Of a stretch of DNA of 64,000 nucleotides, positions 1 to 9,295 are shown piece by piece. How positions within the stretch are numbered: position 1 is the first letter of the stretch; the number at the start of each line of letters is the position of its first letter. The notes beneath the pieces were generated by a model. The model did no database searches. It worked only from the letters and a program-made list of their open reading frames with translations, and had not been told where the DNA came from. Position numbers and translations under genes: made by a program. Origin of the DNA: Silicimonas sp. (GTDB taxonomy: Bacteria > Pseudomonadota > Alphaproteobacteria > Rhodobacterales > Rhodobacteraceae); assembly GCA_022824525.1 (NCBI GenBank), contig JAJDZT010000153.1:1-64000 (forward strand), in the 5' to 3' direction.

Positions 1-218
1 CAGGTTCGAGAGATCCATTGCGGCCTCTGATTCGATTTCAGTCAGAAAACGTCATAGACGGTTGACAGAAGAATGTCCAGCCTGTTCAGAAAACCCAATG
101 TAAAAATAGACGATCATGCACAGAAAAAATTCGCCGTGGCGTTTCACCGCTTCTTTATTGACATCCAAGTATCCAGACCATGAAGTCAGCGCGTTGGGTC
201 GCCTGAAGGACATGAGAT

Positions 219-1007
219 ATGGAAAATGCGCTGCGTGCGATTTGGAATCGTGATGAACCAGCACTGAATGCTTGGCTGAACATTGGCCACACATTCTCTG
301 CGGAGATCATGGCGAGCCAGGACTTTGATTCCCTGACCATCGATTGCCAGCACGGACCGATCGATTACTCATCTCTTCTTCCGATGTGCCAGGCGATGCG
401 CGCTTCCGGAAAAACTATCATGGCACGCGTCCCGTGGCGGGATCCTGTGTGGATCATGAAGTTTCTGGATGCAGGCGCCATGGGCATCATATGCCCGATG
501 GTCAACACGCCGGATGAGGCTGCAGAGTTCGTAAGCTACCTTCGGTATCCCCCTCACGGGCAGCGAAGCTGGGGGCCGACGCGCGCCATTTTTGCCCAAC
601 CGGACTACAACAAGGACGGTGCAAACGACGCGGTACTGGCGTTTGCGATGATCGAAACCGGAACGGCCCTCGAAAATCTGGACGCCATATCCCGAACGCC
701 GCATCTCGACGCACTTTATGTCGGCCCGTCGGATCTGTCGCTGGGGATGAGCAACGGACGGCTGAAACCCGGGCTTGATCGCGAAGAAGCCGAAGTGATC
801 GACACGTTGAAGCACATCGTCGGTGTCGCCCACGACAACGGGATTCGCGCCGCACTTCACTGTGCAACGCCGGAATACGCCGCTCGCGCGGTTGCGTGGG
901 GCTACGACATGGTCACCGTGGGCACCGATAGTGCAATACTCGCGCAGGGTGCCAAGGCGACGACTGCGGCGGTCCGTACCCTCATTCAAGAGAATAGAGG
1001 CGGGTGA
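219..1007 (+). CDS. HpcH/HpaI-type aldolase (2-oxo-acid / 2,4-dihydroxyhept-2-ene-1,7-dioate aldolase family)
   Basis: 262 aa ORF; motifs DSLTIDCQHGPID, GAMGIICPMVNTPDEA, YVGPSDLSLGM, typical of the HpcH/HpaI family. Confidence 0.88.
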   Translation: MENALRAIWNRDEPALNAWLNIGHTFSAEIMASQDFDSLTIDCQHGPIDYSSLLPMCQAMRASGKTIMARVPWRDPVWIMKFLDAGAMGIICPMVNTPDEAAEFVSYLRYPPHGQRSWGPTRAIFAQPDYNKDGANDAVLAFAMIETGTALENLDAISRTPHLDALYVGPSDLSLGMSNGRLKPGLDREEAEVIDTLKHIVGVAHDNGIRAALHCATPEYAARAVAWGYDMVTVGTDSAILAQGAKATTAAVRTLIQENRGG

Positions 1008-1187
1008 AAAACCGCAGTTTACCGCTGGCAGACTTTGCGTCCCAGCCTGAGCTTGGCCTTCTGGACTTAAGCAATCATTGTTTTGGCCTTAATTCCAGCT
1101 CGGCCCGGATATAGGATCTTTGCGGTAAAGACTTTAGGTTAGCGTGAAGAGTGTCCTCAGGGGGCCGGGACAGGGAATACTGCCAAA

Positions 1188-4013
1188 ATGAATGTCCAAC
1201 TAAACACATCGCCCAAAGTCTCGGACGAAGTTCGAAAGACGACGTGCTACATGTGCGCCTGCCGCTGCGGCATCAACGTGCATCTCAAAGACGGCAAGGT
1301 TGCCTATATCGAGGGCAACAAGGATCACCCGGTAAACAAAGGTGTGCTCTGCGCCAAAGGGTCGTCGGGGATCATGCAACATCTTTCGCCTGCACGACTA
1401 CGGTCTCCGCTGAAGCGCGTGGGGCCGCGTGGTTCAGGCGAGTTCGAAGAAATTTCCTGGGAAGAAGCCCTTGAGACTGCGGTGTCGTGGCTAAAGCCGC
1501 TCCGCGATTCCGATCAGTCCAAACTTGCCTTCTTCACCGGACGCGACCAGTCGCAATCCTTCACATCCTTCTGGGCGCAGGCGTTTGGCACACCGAACTA
1601 CGCAGCTCACGGCGGCTTTTGTTCCGTCAACATGGCAGCCGCCGGCATCTACACAATGGGCGGCGCGTTTTGGGAGTTCGGACAGCCAGACTGGGATCGC
1701 ACCAAGCTGTTCATGATCTTTGGCGTTGCCGAAGATCACGACAGCAACCCCATCAAGATGGGACTTGGCAAACTCAAGGCGCGTGGCGCGAAGGTCATTG
1801 GCGTCAACCCGATCCGGACAGGCTACAACGCCATTTCCGATGAATGGGTCGGCATCACCCCCGGAACGGACGGGCTTTTCATTCTCAGTCTGGTCCATTG
1901 TCTCATGAAGGCCGGCAAAATCGATCTCGATTACCTGGCGCGTTTCACGGACGCTCCCTGCCTTGTGAATGGAGACGAAAAGTCCGACGAGTTCGGCTTG
2001 ATCCTGAAAGACGCGGCCGGAAAAGCGCTCGTCCTGGACCGCAAGACCGGCAAACCGACCCCGTTCGATGACCCTGACGTCGAACCGGATCTTTCCGGGA
2101 GCTATCGCCACGCAGGCATCACCCACCGACCTGTCCTGCACCACATGGCGGATCGCTACCTATCCGACACCTACGCACCGGAAACCGTTGCGGCCAAAAT
2201 CGGCATAACCGCTGAACGCATCCGTGCCATCGCCGCCGACCTTGCACGCGTGGCGTTTGACGAAGCCATCGAGCTTGACCGGGAATGGACAGATTTCCGC
2301 GGAAAGAAGCACAGCAAGATGGTTGGTCGACCGGTCGCGTTCCATGCAATGCGCGGGATCAGCGCTCATTCCAACGGATTTCAGACCTGCCGTGCCTTGC
2401 ATGTCCTGCAAATCATTCTGGGCAGCGTCGAAGTGCCTGGCGGCTTCCGTTTCAAGCCGCCCTACCCCAAGCCCTTCTGGGCGCATCCCAAACCACATGC
2501 CACGCATCAACCTGGCCAGCCGCTGGACGGGCCGCATCTGGGTTTCGTGCACGGACCGGACGACCTTCTGCTGAAGAATGACGATCCGCAGATCAATGAT
2601 CCGAACACGCCGAAACGCATCGACAAGGCCTTCAGCTGGGAAAACCCGATGAGCAGCCACGGGTTGATGCACATGCTCATCTCCAACGCGCATGCGGGCG
2701 ACCCGTACAAGATCGACACCATGATGCTCTACATGGCGAACATGTCGTGGAATTCGTCCATGAACACGTCGGGCGTCATGCAGATGCTGACTGACAAGGA
2801 TGAAAACGGCGACTACGTCATACCGCGCATCATCTATTCGGACGCCTATTCCTCCGAGATGGTGGCCTATGCCGACCTGATCCTGCCAGACACGACCTAT
2901 CTTGAGCGTCATGACTGCATTTCCCTCCTCGACCGCCCGATTTGCGAAGCGGAGGCGGCAGCAGACGCAATTCGTTGGCCAGTGGTTGAGCCCGACCGTG
3001 ACGTGCGCGGCTTCCAGTCCGTCCTCTGCGATCTTGGCGGACGGCTTGGCCTGCCCGGCTTCACGAACGAGGACGGCAGTACGAAGTACAAGGACTATGC
3101 CGACTACATACAGAACCACGAGCGCAAGCCGGGTGTGGGTCCTCTGGCGGGGTGGCGTGGCAACGGAGACGAGCACGGACGCGGTGGAGCGAACCCCAAT
3201 CAGATCGAGAAGTACATCGAGAACGGCAGTTTCTGGGTAAGCCACATTCCGGAAGAAGCTGAATTCTACAAACCCTGGAACGCCGCCTATCAGGATTGGG
3301 CCGTGAACCTTGGCTTGTATGACGCGCCGACACCCTATCTTTTCACGCTCTGGAGCGAGCCGCTTCGACGCTTCCAACTTGCAGCCGAGGGCAAACACCG
3401 TCTTTCCCCTCCCGAGCATCTGAAAGCGCGCTATGCCGAAACGATGGATCCCCTCCCGCTCTGGTATCCGCCATTTTCTGATGCTGATGAAGGTTACGAT
3501 GTCCATGCGCTGACGCAGCGACCGATGGCCATGTATCACTCTTGGGGATCGCAGAACGCCTGGCTTCGACAAATTCACGGTCGTAACCCGCTCTATGTGC
3601 CGACAAAGATCTGGGAAGCGAACGGCTTTGAAGACGGAGATTGGGCGAAGGTCACGTCACCGCATGGCAACATCACGGTGCCGGTCGCTCACATGGCCGC
3701 TCTTAATGAAAATACAGTGTGGACCTGGAACGCTATCGGCAAACGGAAAGGAGCGTGGGCCCTTGAACCCGATGCGCCGGAGGCGACCAAGGGTTTTCTT
3801 CTGAACCACATCATCCACGAACTGCTTCCTCCCAAAGGCGATGGCCTTCGCTGGGCCAACTCAGACCCGATTACGGGACAGGCCGCGTGGTTCGACTTGC
3901 GGGTCAAGATCGAGAAGACCGAAGCTCCCGAGGAAAGCCAGCCGAGCCACCCGGGTCAGAAGAGTCCGGTTGGTGCTGGCCCATCCACAGTGAAACAGAA
4001 GCTCGGCGAATGA
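1188..4013 (+). CDS. soeA: Molybdopterin oxidoreductase large subunit, probable SoeA-type sulfite dehydrogenase (complex iron-sulfur molybdoenzyme)
   Basis: 941 aa; N-terminal CYMCACRCGINVHLKDGKV...GVLCAKG [4Fe-4S] site, no Tat signal; followed by FeS and membrane-anchor genes in SoeABC order. Confidence 0.8.
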   Translation: MNVQLNTSPKVSDEVRKTTCYMCACRCGINVHLKDGKVAYIEGNKDHPVNKGVLCAKGSSGIMQHLSPARLRSPLKRVGPRGSGEFEEISWEEALETAVSWLKPLRDSDQSKLAFFTGRDQSQSFTSFWAQAFGTPNYAAHGGFCSVNMAAAGIYTMGGAFWEFGQPDWDRTKLFMIFGVAEDHDSNPIKMGLGKLKARGAKVIGVNPIRTGYNAISDEWVGITPGTDGLFILSLVHCLMKAGKIDLDYLARFTDAPCLVNGDEKSDEFGLILKDAAGKALVLDRKTGKPTPFDDPDVEPDLSGSYRHAGITHRPVLHHMADRYLSDTYAPETVAAKIGITAERIRAIAADLARVAFDEAIELDREWTDFRGKKHSKMVGRPVAFHAMRGISAHSNGFQTCRALHVLQIILGSVEVPGGFRFKPPYPKPFWAHPKPHATHQPGQPLDGPHLGFVHGPDDLLLKNDDPQINDPNTPKRIDKAFSWENPMSSHGLMHMLISNAHAGDPYKIDTMMLYMANMSWNSSMNTSGVMQMLTDKDENGDYVIPRIIYSDAYSSEMVAYADLILPDTTYLERHDCISLLDRPICEAEAAADAIRWPVVEPDRDVRGFQSVLCDLGGRLGLPGFTNEDGSTKYKDYADYIQNHERKPGVGPLAGWRGNGDEHGRGGANPNQIEKYIENGSFWVSHIPEEAEFYKPWNAAYQDWAVNLGLYDAPTPYLFTLWSEPLRRFQLAAEGKHRLSPPEHLKARYAETMDPLPLWYPPFSDADEGYDVHALTQRPMAMYHSWGSQNAWLRQIHGRNPLYVPTKIWEANGFEDGDWAKVTSPHGNITVPVAHMAALNENTVWTWNAIGKRKGAWALEPDAPEATKGFLLNHIIHELLPPKGDGLRWANSDPITGQAAWFDLRVKIEKTEAPEESQPSHPGQKSPVGAGPSTVKQKLGE

Positions 4014-4077
4014 CACGAAACCTTGCCAGAAACGCGCGCCGCGATGTGCGCCCCATGATCCAATACGGGCTTTTGCC

Positions 4078-4827
4078 ATGACGACACTGCCGCAGCATAC
4101 TGAAAAGTCACTTGGCCTTGTGATCGACCTAGATACCTGTGTCGGTTGCCATGCCTGCGTCACCGCCTGCAAAGGCTGGAACACGGAAAACTACGGCGCG
4201 CCACTGGCCGATACCGATGCTTACGGCGCCAACCCCGTCGGCAGCTTCCTGAACCGCGTCCATTCCTATGAGGTTCAGCCCGAGACCGGGCCCGCCCAAC
4301 TCTTCCACATGCCGAAGTCGTGCCTCCACTGCGCCGACGCGCCCTGCGTCACCGTTTGCCCCACGGGTGCCAGCTACAAGCGCGTGGAAGACGGCATCGT
4401 TTTGGTCAACGAACAGGACTGCATCGGCTGCGGCCTCTGCGCCTGGGCCTGCCCCTACGGCGCGCGCGAAATGGACCCATCCGAAGGTGTGATGAAGAAA
4501 TGCACCCTCTGCGTCGACCGGATCTATAATGAAAACCTGCCGGAAGAAGATCGCCAACCGGCATGCGTTCGGACCTGCCCGGCAGGCGCACGTCATTTCG
4601 GAGACCTCTCCGACCCGGAAAGCGACGTCTCGAAGCTTGTGGCAGAGAGGGGCGGTATCGATCTGATGCCCGAGCAGGGAACGTCGCCGGTGAACCAGTA
4701 CCTGCCACCGCGCCCACGAGATGAAGCGCCGGAATTCGACGTGCTTGCCCAGTTTCTTGAACCAGTCGCCGAGGAACCTTCTGGCTTCCTCGGTTGGCTG
4801 GATCGCACGCTCTCCAAGGTGTCCTGA
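4078..4827 (+). CDS. soeB: 4Fe-4S ferredoxin-type electron transfer subunit, probable SoeB
   Basis: Multiple CxxCxxC clusters (CVGCHACVTAC, CLHCADAPCVTVCPTGA, CIGCGLCAWACPYGA). Confidence 0.82.
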   Translation: MTTLPQHTEKSLGLVIDLDTCVGCHACVTACKGWNTENYGAPLADTDAYGANPVGSFLNRVHSYEVQPETGPAQLFHMPKSCLHCADAPCVTVCPTGASYKRVEDGIVLVNEQDCIGCGLCAWACPYGAREMDPSEGVMKKCTLCVDRIYNENLPEEDRQPACVRTCPAGARHFGDLSDPESDVSKLVAERGGIDLMPEQGTSPVNQYLPPRPRDEAPEFDVLAQFLEPVAEEPSGFLGWLDRTLSKVS

Positions 4828-5696
4828 TGCATCCCGCTCCCTCAATCATCCTTTTCACGACACTCTCGGGCCTGGGCTTCGGCATGCTGGCCTTCTTGGG
4901 ACTTGATGTACCCGCACCCCGCGGATGGATCGCTTTCTGGTTCTTCCTGATCGCTTACGTTCTTGCGGTCGGAGGACTCTTGGCATCGACCTTTCATCTC
5001 GGTCATCCGGAACGCGCGCTGAAAGCCTTCACGCAATGGCGATCGTCATGGCTTAGCCGGGAAGCGTGGCTTGCCGTGGCAACCCTTGTCCTCATGGGAA
5101 TATACGCGCTTGGCCTTGTCTTCTTTGATGTCAGGCTCAGGCTTTTCGGCATTGCCGGCGGCTTGCTTGCGCTCGGAACGGTCTTCGCAACATCGATGAT
5201 CTACACGCAAATGCGCACGGTGCCGCGGTGGAACCACTGGACCACGCCAATTCTGTTCTTGGCCTACGCCATTGTCGGCGGTGCGCTCCTGACAGGACGC
5301 GTGGAACTTGCGCGCGCCCTGTTACCTCTCCTTTTGATCCTTCAAGTCTTTGCGTGGATCGACATGGACCGGCACGAAAAAGCCGACCCGACGAACATTG
5401 GCACCGCCACCGGGCTGGGTGATCGTGGAACGGTGCGTGCCTTCGAGGCACCCCATACCGGTGAGAATTATCTCACGAAGGAGATGGTCTTCCGCGTTGG
5501 CAGAAAGCACAGTTCCGTGCTCAAGGTTCTCGCGCTTTTCATTGGTATGCTGCTGCCGGCATTTCTGCTCTTCCTCCCGTTCAATCACGTGTTCGCCGCG
5601 TTTGCGGTCCTGCTACATCTCACAGGTGTTCTGGTCCAACGCTGGCTCTTCTTCGCTGAGGCGCGACACGTGGTCAGCTTTTACTATGGGCGTTGA
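4827..5696 (+). CDS. soeC: DmsC/NrfD-like membrane anchor subunit, probable SoeC (start taken at the ATG overlapping the soeB stop)
   Basis: Hydrophobic multi-TM protein MHPAPSIILFTTLSGLGFGMLAFLGL...; TGATG overlap with soeB. Confidence 0.78.
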   Translation: MHPAPSIILFTTLSGLGFGMLAFLGLDVPAPRGWIAFWFFLIAYVLAVGGLLASTFHLGHPERALKAFTQWRSSWLSREAWLAVATLVLMGIYALGLVFFDVRLRLFGIAGGLLALGTVFATSMIYTQMRTVPRWNHWTTPILFLAYAIVGGALLTGRVELARALLPLLLILQVFAWIDMDRHEKADPTNIGTATGLGDRGTVRAFEAPHTGENYLTKEMVFRVGRKHSSVLKVLALFIGMLLPAFLLFLPFNHVFAAFAVLLHLTGVLVQRWLFFAEARHVVSFYYGR

Positions 5697-5766
5697 ACGC
5701 ATAACGGGTATGAGTGCGTAGCGGCATTCCGTGCATTGCGTTTTTTCAGCAATCGCCTATTAAATG

Positions 5767-5777
5767 CTGCAGTGCAG
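5767..5777. promoter_or_regulatory. Candidate PhaR (PHB repressor) operator CTGCAGTGCAG
   Basis: CTGC-N3-GCAG palindrome 30 bp upstream of the phaA ATG. Confidence 0.55.
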
Positions 5778-5806
5778 AAAAACTCTGCTTCTGAGGAGGA
5801 AGCCAT

Positions 5807-6982
5807 ATGACCAACGTCGTTATCGCCTCTGCTGCCCGTACCGCGGTCGGCAGCTTCAACGGTAGTTTTGCGAACACCCCCGCCCATGATCTTGGCGCCA
5901 CCATGCTGGAAGCACTGGTCGAGCGCGCGGGCGTCGAAAAATCAGATGTCTCCGAAACCATTCTGGGTCAGGTGCTGACCGCTGGCCAAGGTCAAAACCC
6001 GGCGCGCCAGGCGCATGTGAATGCCGGCCTTCCGATCGAAAGCGCTGCGTGGGGCATCAACCAGGTTTGCGGTTCCGGCCTTCGCGCCGTCGCGCTTGGC
6101 GCACAGCACATCCAACTGGGCGACGCGTCGATTGTTGCTGCTGGTGGTCAGGAAAACATGTCGATGAGCCCCCACGCTCAGGCAATCCGCGCCGGACAGA
6201 AGATGGGCGACCTGAAACTGATCGACACGATGATCAAGGATGGTCTCTGGGACGCATTCAACGGCTATCACATGGGCCAGACGGCCGAGAACGTTGCCGA
6301 GAAGTGGCAGATCAGCCGTGAGCAGCAGGACGAGTTTGCCCTCGCCTCTCAGAACAAGGCCGAAGCCGCTCAGAATGCAGGCAAGTTCGACGATGAGATC
6401 ACGCCTTTCACCGTGAAGACCCGCAAGGGCGATATTGTTGTCGACAAGGATGAGTACATCCGCCACGGCGCAACGATCGACAACATGACAAAGCTCCGTC
6501 CGGCTTTCACAAAGGAAGGTTCGGTCACGGCAGGAAACGCATCCGGCATCAACGACGGCGCTGCCGGTGCTCTCTTGATGAGCGCGGACGAAGCAGAAAA
6601 GCGCGGGATCGACCCGCTTGCACGCATCGTTTCCTACGCAACGGCCGGCCTTGATCCTTCGATCATGGGCGTAGGTCCAATTCACGCCTCCCGCAAAGCT
6701 CTGGAAAAAGCGAACTGGAAGGTTGAGGATCTGGATCTCGTTGAAGCCAACGAAGCCTTTGCGGCCCAGGCCTGCGCCGTGAACAAAGACATGGGGTGGG
6801 ACCCTGAGATCGTGAACGTCAACGGCGGAGCGATCGCGATCGGCCACCCAATCGGTGCATCTGGCGCACGCGTTCTCAACACGCTGCTGTTCGAGATGAA
6901 ACGCCGCGACGCCAAGAAAGGCCTCGCTACGCTTTGTATCGGCGGCGGCATGGGTGTTGCGCTTTGCGTTGAACGCCCCTGA
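5807..6982 (+). CDS. phaA: Acetyl-CoA C-acetyltransferase (PhaA)
   Basis: 391 aa thiolase; [54 protein letters not shown]. Confidence 0.95.
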   Translation: MTNVVIASAARTAVGSFNGSFANTPAHDLGATMLEALVERAGVEKSDVSETILGQVLTAGQGQNPARQAHVNAGLPIESAAWGINQVCGSGLRAVALGAQHIQLGDASIVAAGGQENMSMSPHAQAIRAGQKMGDLKLIDTMIKDGLWDAFNGYHMGQTAENVAEKWQISREQQDEFALASQNKAEAAQNAGKFDDEITPFTVKTRKGDIVVDKDEYIRHGATIDNMTKLRPAFTKEGSVTAGNASGINDGAAGALLMSADEAEKRGIDPLARIVSYATAGLDPSIMGVGPIHASRKALEKANWKVEDLDLVEANEAFAAQACAVNKDMGWDPEIVNVNGGAIAIGHPIGASGARVLNTLLFEMKRRDAKKGLATLCIGGGMGVALCVERP

Positions 6983-6991
6983 GGCAATGAC

Positions 6992-7020
6992 GTGATGGCG
7001 CAGTCCTACTGCGCCATCAC
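6992..7020. repeat. Perfect 13-bp inverted repeat (GTGATGGCGCAGT-CCT-ACTGCGCCATCAC) between phaA and phaB
   Basis: Direct reading; 3-nt loop, no following T-tract. Confidence 0.9.
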
Positions 7021-7071
7021 AGCGTATCTCGTGACAAGATTCCAAATCACACATTTCTCGAGGAGGAGAAC

Positions 7072-7794
7072 ATGACCCGTGTAGCACTGGTCACCGGCGG
7101 CTCGCGTGGCATCGGTGAAGCTATTTCCAAGGCACTCAAGGCAGATGGTTTTGAAGTTGCCGCCACCTATGCAGGCAACGACGAAAAGGCAGCTGCCTTT
7201 ACCGCGGAAACCGGCATCAAGACGTACAAGTGGAACGTGGCAGATTACGAAGCGTCCAAGGCAGGCATTGCTCAGGTGGAAGCCGATCTTGGCCCAATCG
7301 ATACCGTCATTGCCAACGCTGGCATCACGCGGGATGCGCCTTTCCACAAGATGAGCCCGGAGCAGTGGAAAGAGGTGATCGACACCAACCTCACCGGTGT
7401 CTTCAACACCATTCACCCGATCTGGCCTGGAATGCGCGAACGCAAGTTTGGCCGTGTTGTGGTGATCAGCTCGATCAACGGCCAGAAAGGACAGTTCGCT
7501 CAGGTGAACTATGCCGCAACAAAGGCGGGCGATCTGGGCATCGTGAAATCGCTTGCGCAGGAAGGCGCGCGGGCAGGCATCACGGCGAATGCCGTTTGCC
7601 CCGGTTACATTGCCACCGAAATGGTCATGGCTGTGCCGGAAAAGGTTCGCGAGAGCATCATCGCCCAGATCCCGGCCGGTCGCCTTGGGGAACCGGAAGA
7701 GATCGCGCGCTGCGTGTCTTTCCTCGCCCGCGAAGACTCAGGTTTCATCAACGGCTCGACGATTTCTGCCAACGGGGCGCAGTTCTTCGTTTGA
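7072..7794 (+). CDS. phaB: Acetoacetyl-CoA reductase (PhaB)
   Basis: 240 aa SDR; VTGGSRGIGEAISKAL, NAGITRDAPFHKMSPEQW, VNYAATKAGDLG; directly after phaA. Confidence 0.95.
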   Translation: MTRVALVTGGSRGIGEAISKALKADGFEVAATYAGNDEKAAAFTAETGIKTYKWNVADYEASKAGIAQVEADLGPIDTVIANAGITRDAPFHKMSPEQWKEVIDTNLTGVFNTIHPIWPGMRERKFGRVVVISSINGQKGQFAQVNYAATKAGDLGIVKSLAQEGARAGITANAVCPGYIATEMVMAVPEKVRESIIAQIPAGRLGEPEEIARCVSFLAREDSGFINGSTISANGAQFFV

Positions 7795-7812
7795 CGCCAC
7801 CCAAGTAATGTC

Positions 7813-7847
7813 AAAAGGGCCGGTCGAAATGACCGGCCCTTTTTTTT
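7813..7847 (+). terminator. Rho-independent terminator after phaB
   Basis: AAAAGGGCCGGTC-GAAAT-GACCGGCCCTTTTTTTT hairpin plus U-tract. Confidence 0.92.
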
Positions 7848-7872
7848 GTATCGTTCCGGTCGCTTGCAACGA

Positions 7873-7986
7873 TTACCGGAAGACACGGAAGATGTTTGCG
7901 AAAGCTTTTGCGCGTTCCTGGTGGGCTGCGCGAATAGCATCACGGGTGCGGGCATTTGCTGTCGGTTCGTACATCGGGGACCTCAT
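7873..7986 (-). CDS. Small protein (37 aa, or 33 aa from the internal Met): MRSPMYEPTANARTRDAIRAAHQERAKAFANIFRVFR
   Basis: Untracked ORF divergent from the LysR gene; charged helical composition; no database check. Confidence 0.5.
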   Translation of the reverse strand: MRSPMYEPTANARTRDAIRAAHQERAKAFANIFRVFR

Positions 7987-8058
7987 TAGGTTTGAATTTC
8001 TGAATTGAACTCAATATGGCCACCAGTCTTTAAACTGACAAACGAGACTTTACGCACC

Positions 8059-8078
8059 TTCAATTAAGATATATTGAA
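8059..8078. promoter_or_regulatory. Candidate LysR-type operator TTCAAT-N8-ATTGAA upstream of the LysR gene
   Basis: Inverted repeat 7 bp upstream of the regulator ATG; the ATTGAACT arm recurs at 8004-8011. Confidence 0.4.
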
Positions 8079-8084
8079 CTGAAA

Positions 8085-9035
8085 ATGGCAGACCGACTTC
8101 CTCCTCTCACAGCTCTCCGCGCTTTCGAAGCCGCCGCACGTCACATGTCTTTTGCCAAGGCCGCTGAGGAACTGAATGTCACTCCGGCCGCTTTGTCATT
8201 TCAGATCAAATCGCTGGAGGAGCATCTGGGGCGACCGGTTTTCAACCGCCTGAACAGGGCTGTCGAGTTGACTGAAGTCGGTACATTGCTTGCGCCAGGC
8301 ATCAGGAACGGGTTTGACGAGATCTCGCGCGCATGGAGCCGAGGCCGCCGCCACGCGGATCAAAGCATTTTGACGGTAACCGCAGGCCCTGCATTCACTG
8401 CGCTTTGGCTGGCCCCACGACTGTTCAGCTTCGCGACCGAGCATCCTGAGATAGAGTTGAGGTTTTCGGCCAGCCTACGTCTCGTGGATTTCGATCGGGA
8501 TGACGTTGACCTGGCCATCAGGTTTGGACCGCGGCCGGATGAAAGCCTGTTCTCGCGCGCGTTAGCCGAAGAATGGGCAACACCGATGATGTCGCCGGAA
8601 CTGGCGGGGCGCGTCAAATCTCCGGAAGACCTGAAGGACATTCCGCTTCTGACGGATGAGGTGTCCGAGTCGATACGGCCGTCAATAGGATGGGAAGCAT
8701 GGCTGAAGGCGGCGGGGCTACCGCCCATAGAAACGCATGGTGCACGCTTCAACCAGGCAGATCACGCCGTCAGCGCCGCAGTTGCAGGAACGGGCGCAAT
8801 CATGGGGCGTGGATCACTGACAGAGGCCGCCCTGCGGGAAGGGCGACTGAGCATGCCGTTCAAGCTCTCGCTTCAAACCGCCTCAAAATACCGGCTGGTT
8901 TGCCCACATGGAGTAGAGACGCGACCGCACGTTGCGGCGTTTATGGATTGGATCGACGAGCAGGCCTCTAGCTTGCGCGAGCTTGCGAGAGACCGGGTCT
9001 TCGCCGATCCCCAGAGCATCAATGTCGTTGACTGA
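8085..9035 (+). CDS. LysR-family transcriptional regulator (GcvA-like)
   Basis: MADRLPPLTALRAFEAAARHMSFAKAAEELNVTPAALSFQIKSLEEHLG HTH domain. Confidence 0.92.
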   Translation: MADRLPPLTALRAFEAAARHMSFAKAAEELNVTPAALSFQIKSLEEHLGRPVFNRLNRAVELTEVGTLLAPGIRNGFDEISRAWSRGRRHADQSILTVTAGPAFTALWLAPRLFSFATEHPEIELRFSASLRLVDFDRDDVDLAIRFGPRPDESLFSRALAEEWATPMMSPELAGRVKSPEDLKDIPLLTDEVSESIRPSIGWEAWLKAAGLPPIETHGARFNQADHAVSAAVAGTGAIMGRGSLTEAALREGRLSMPFKLSLQTASKYRLVCPHGVETRPHVAAFMDWIDEQASSLRELARDRVFADPQSINVVD

Positions 9036-9189
9036 GGCGCTCGATTTCTTCTTTAATCTTTAGTTTTTGCTTTTTGAGCGCAGAAAGTTGGAGGTCATCG
9101 AAAGCCGGGCTGCGCTGCGCCTCTTCGACTTCCACTGAGAGATGTTGGTGTTTCTTGCGGAGTTCCTGAAGGTGTGAACTCAAGCTCAT
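9019..9189 (-). CDS. YdcH/DUF465-family small protein (56 aa), not in the ORF track
   Basis: MSLSSHLQELRKKHQHLSVEVEEAQRSPAFDDLQLSALKKQKLKIKEEIERLSQRH; DUF465-like helical pattern; SD AGGAGG upstream of the ATG. Confidence 0.82.
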   Translation of the reverse strand: MSLSSHLQELRKKHQHLSVEVEEAQRSPAFDDLQLSALKKQKLKIKEEIERLSQRH

Positions 9190-9295
9190 TGTCGTCCTCC
9201 TGTGTTAGTGGGCAACGCACTGAGTGCAGCACGAAAATCGATTCGTGTCACGCGCCTCTGAGAATCTGGGCCGAAAGGATTGTCAGAAGGTTAAT

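Noticed and set aside
2160-3578. 472-aa minus-strand ORF opposite soeA
   Set aside because: Shadow ORF in a high-GC gene; Arg/Val-rich with no recognisable fold.
5942-7087. 381-aa minus-strand ORF opposite phaA
   Set aside because: Shadow ORF; thiolase on the other strand is certain.
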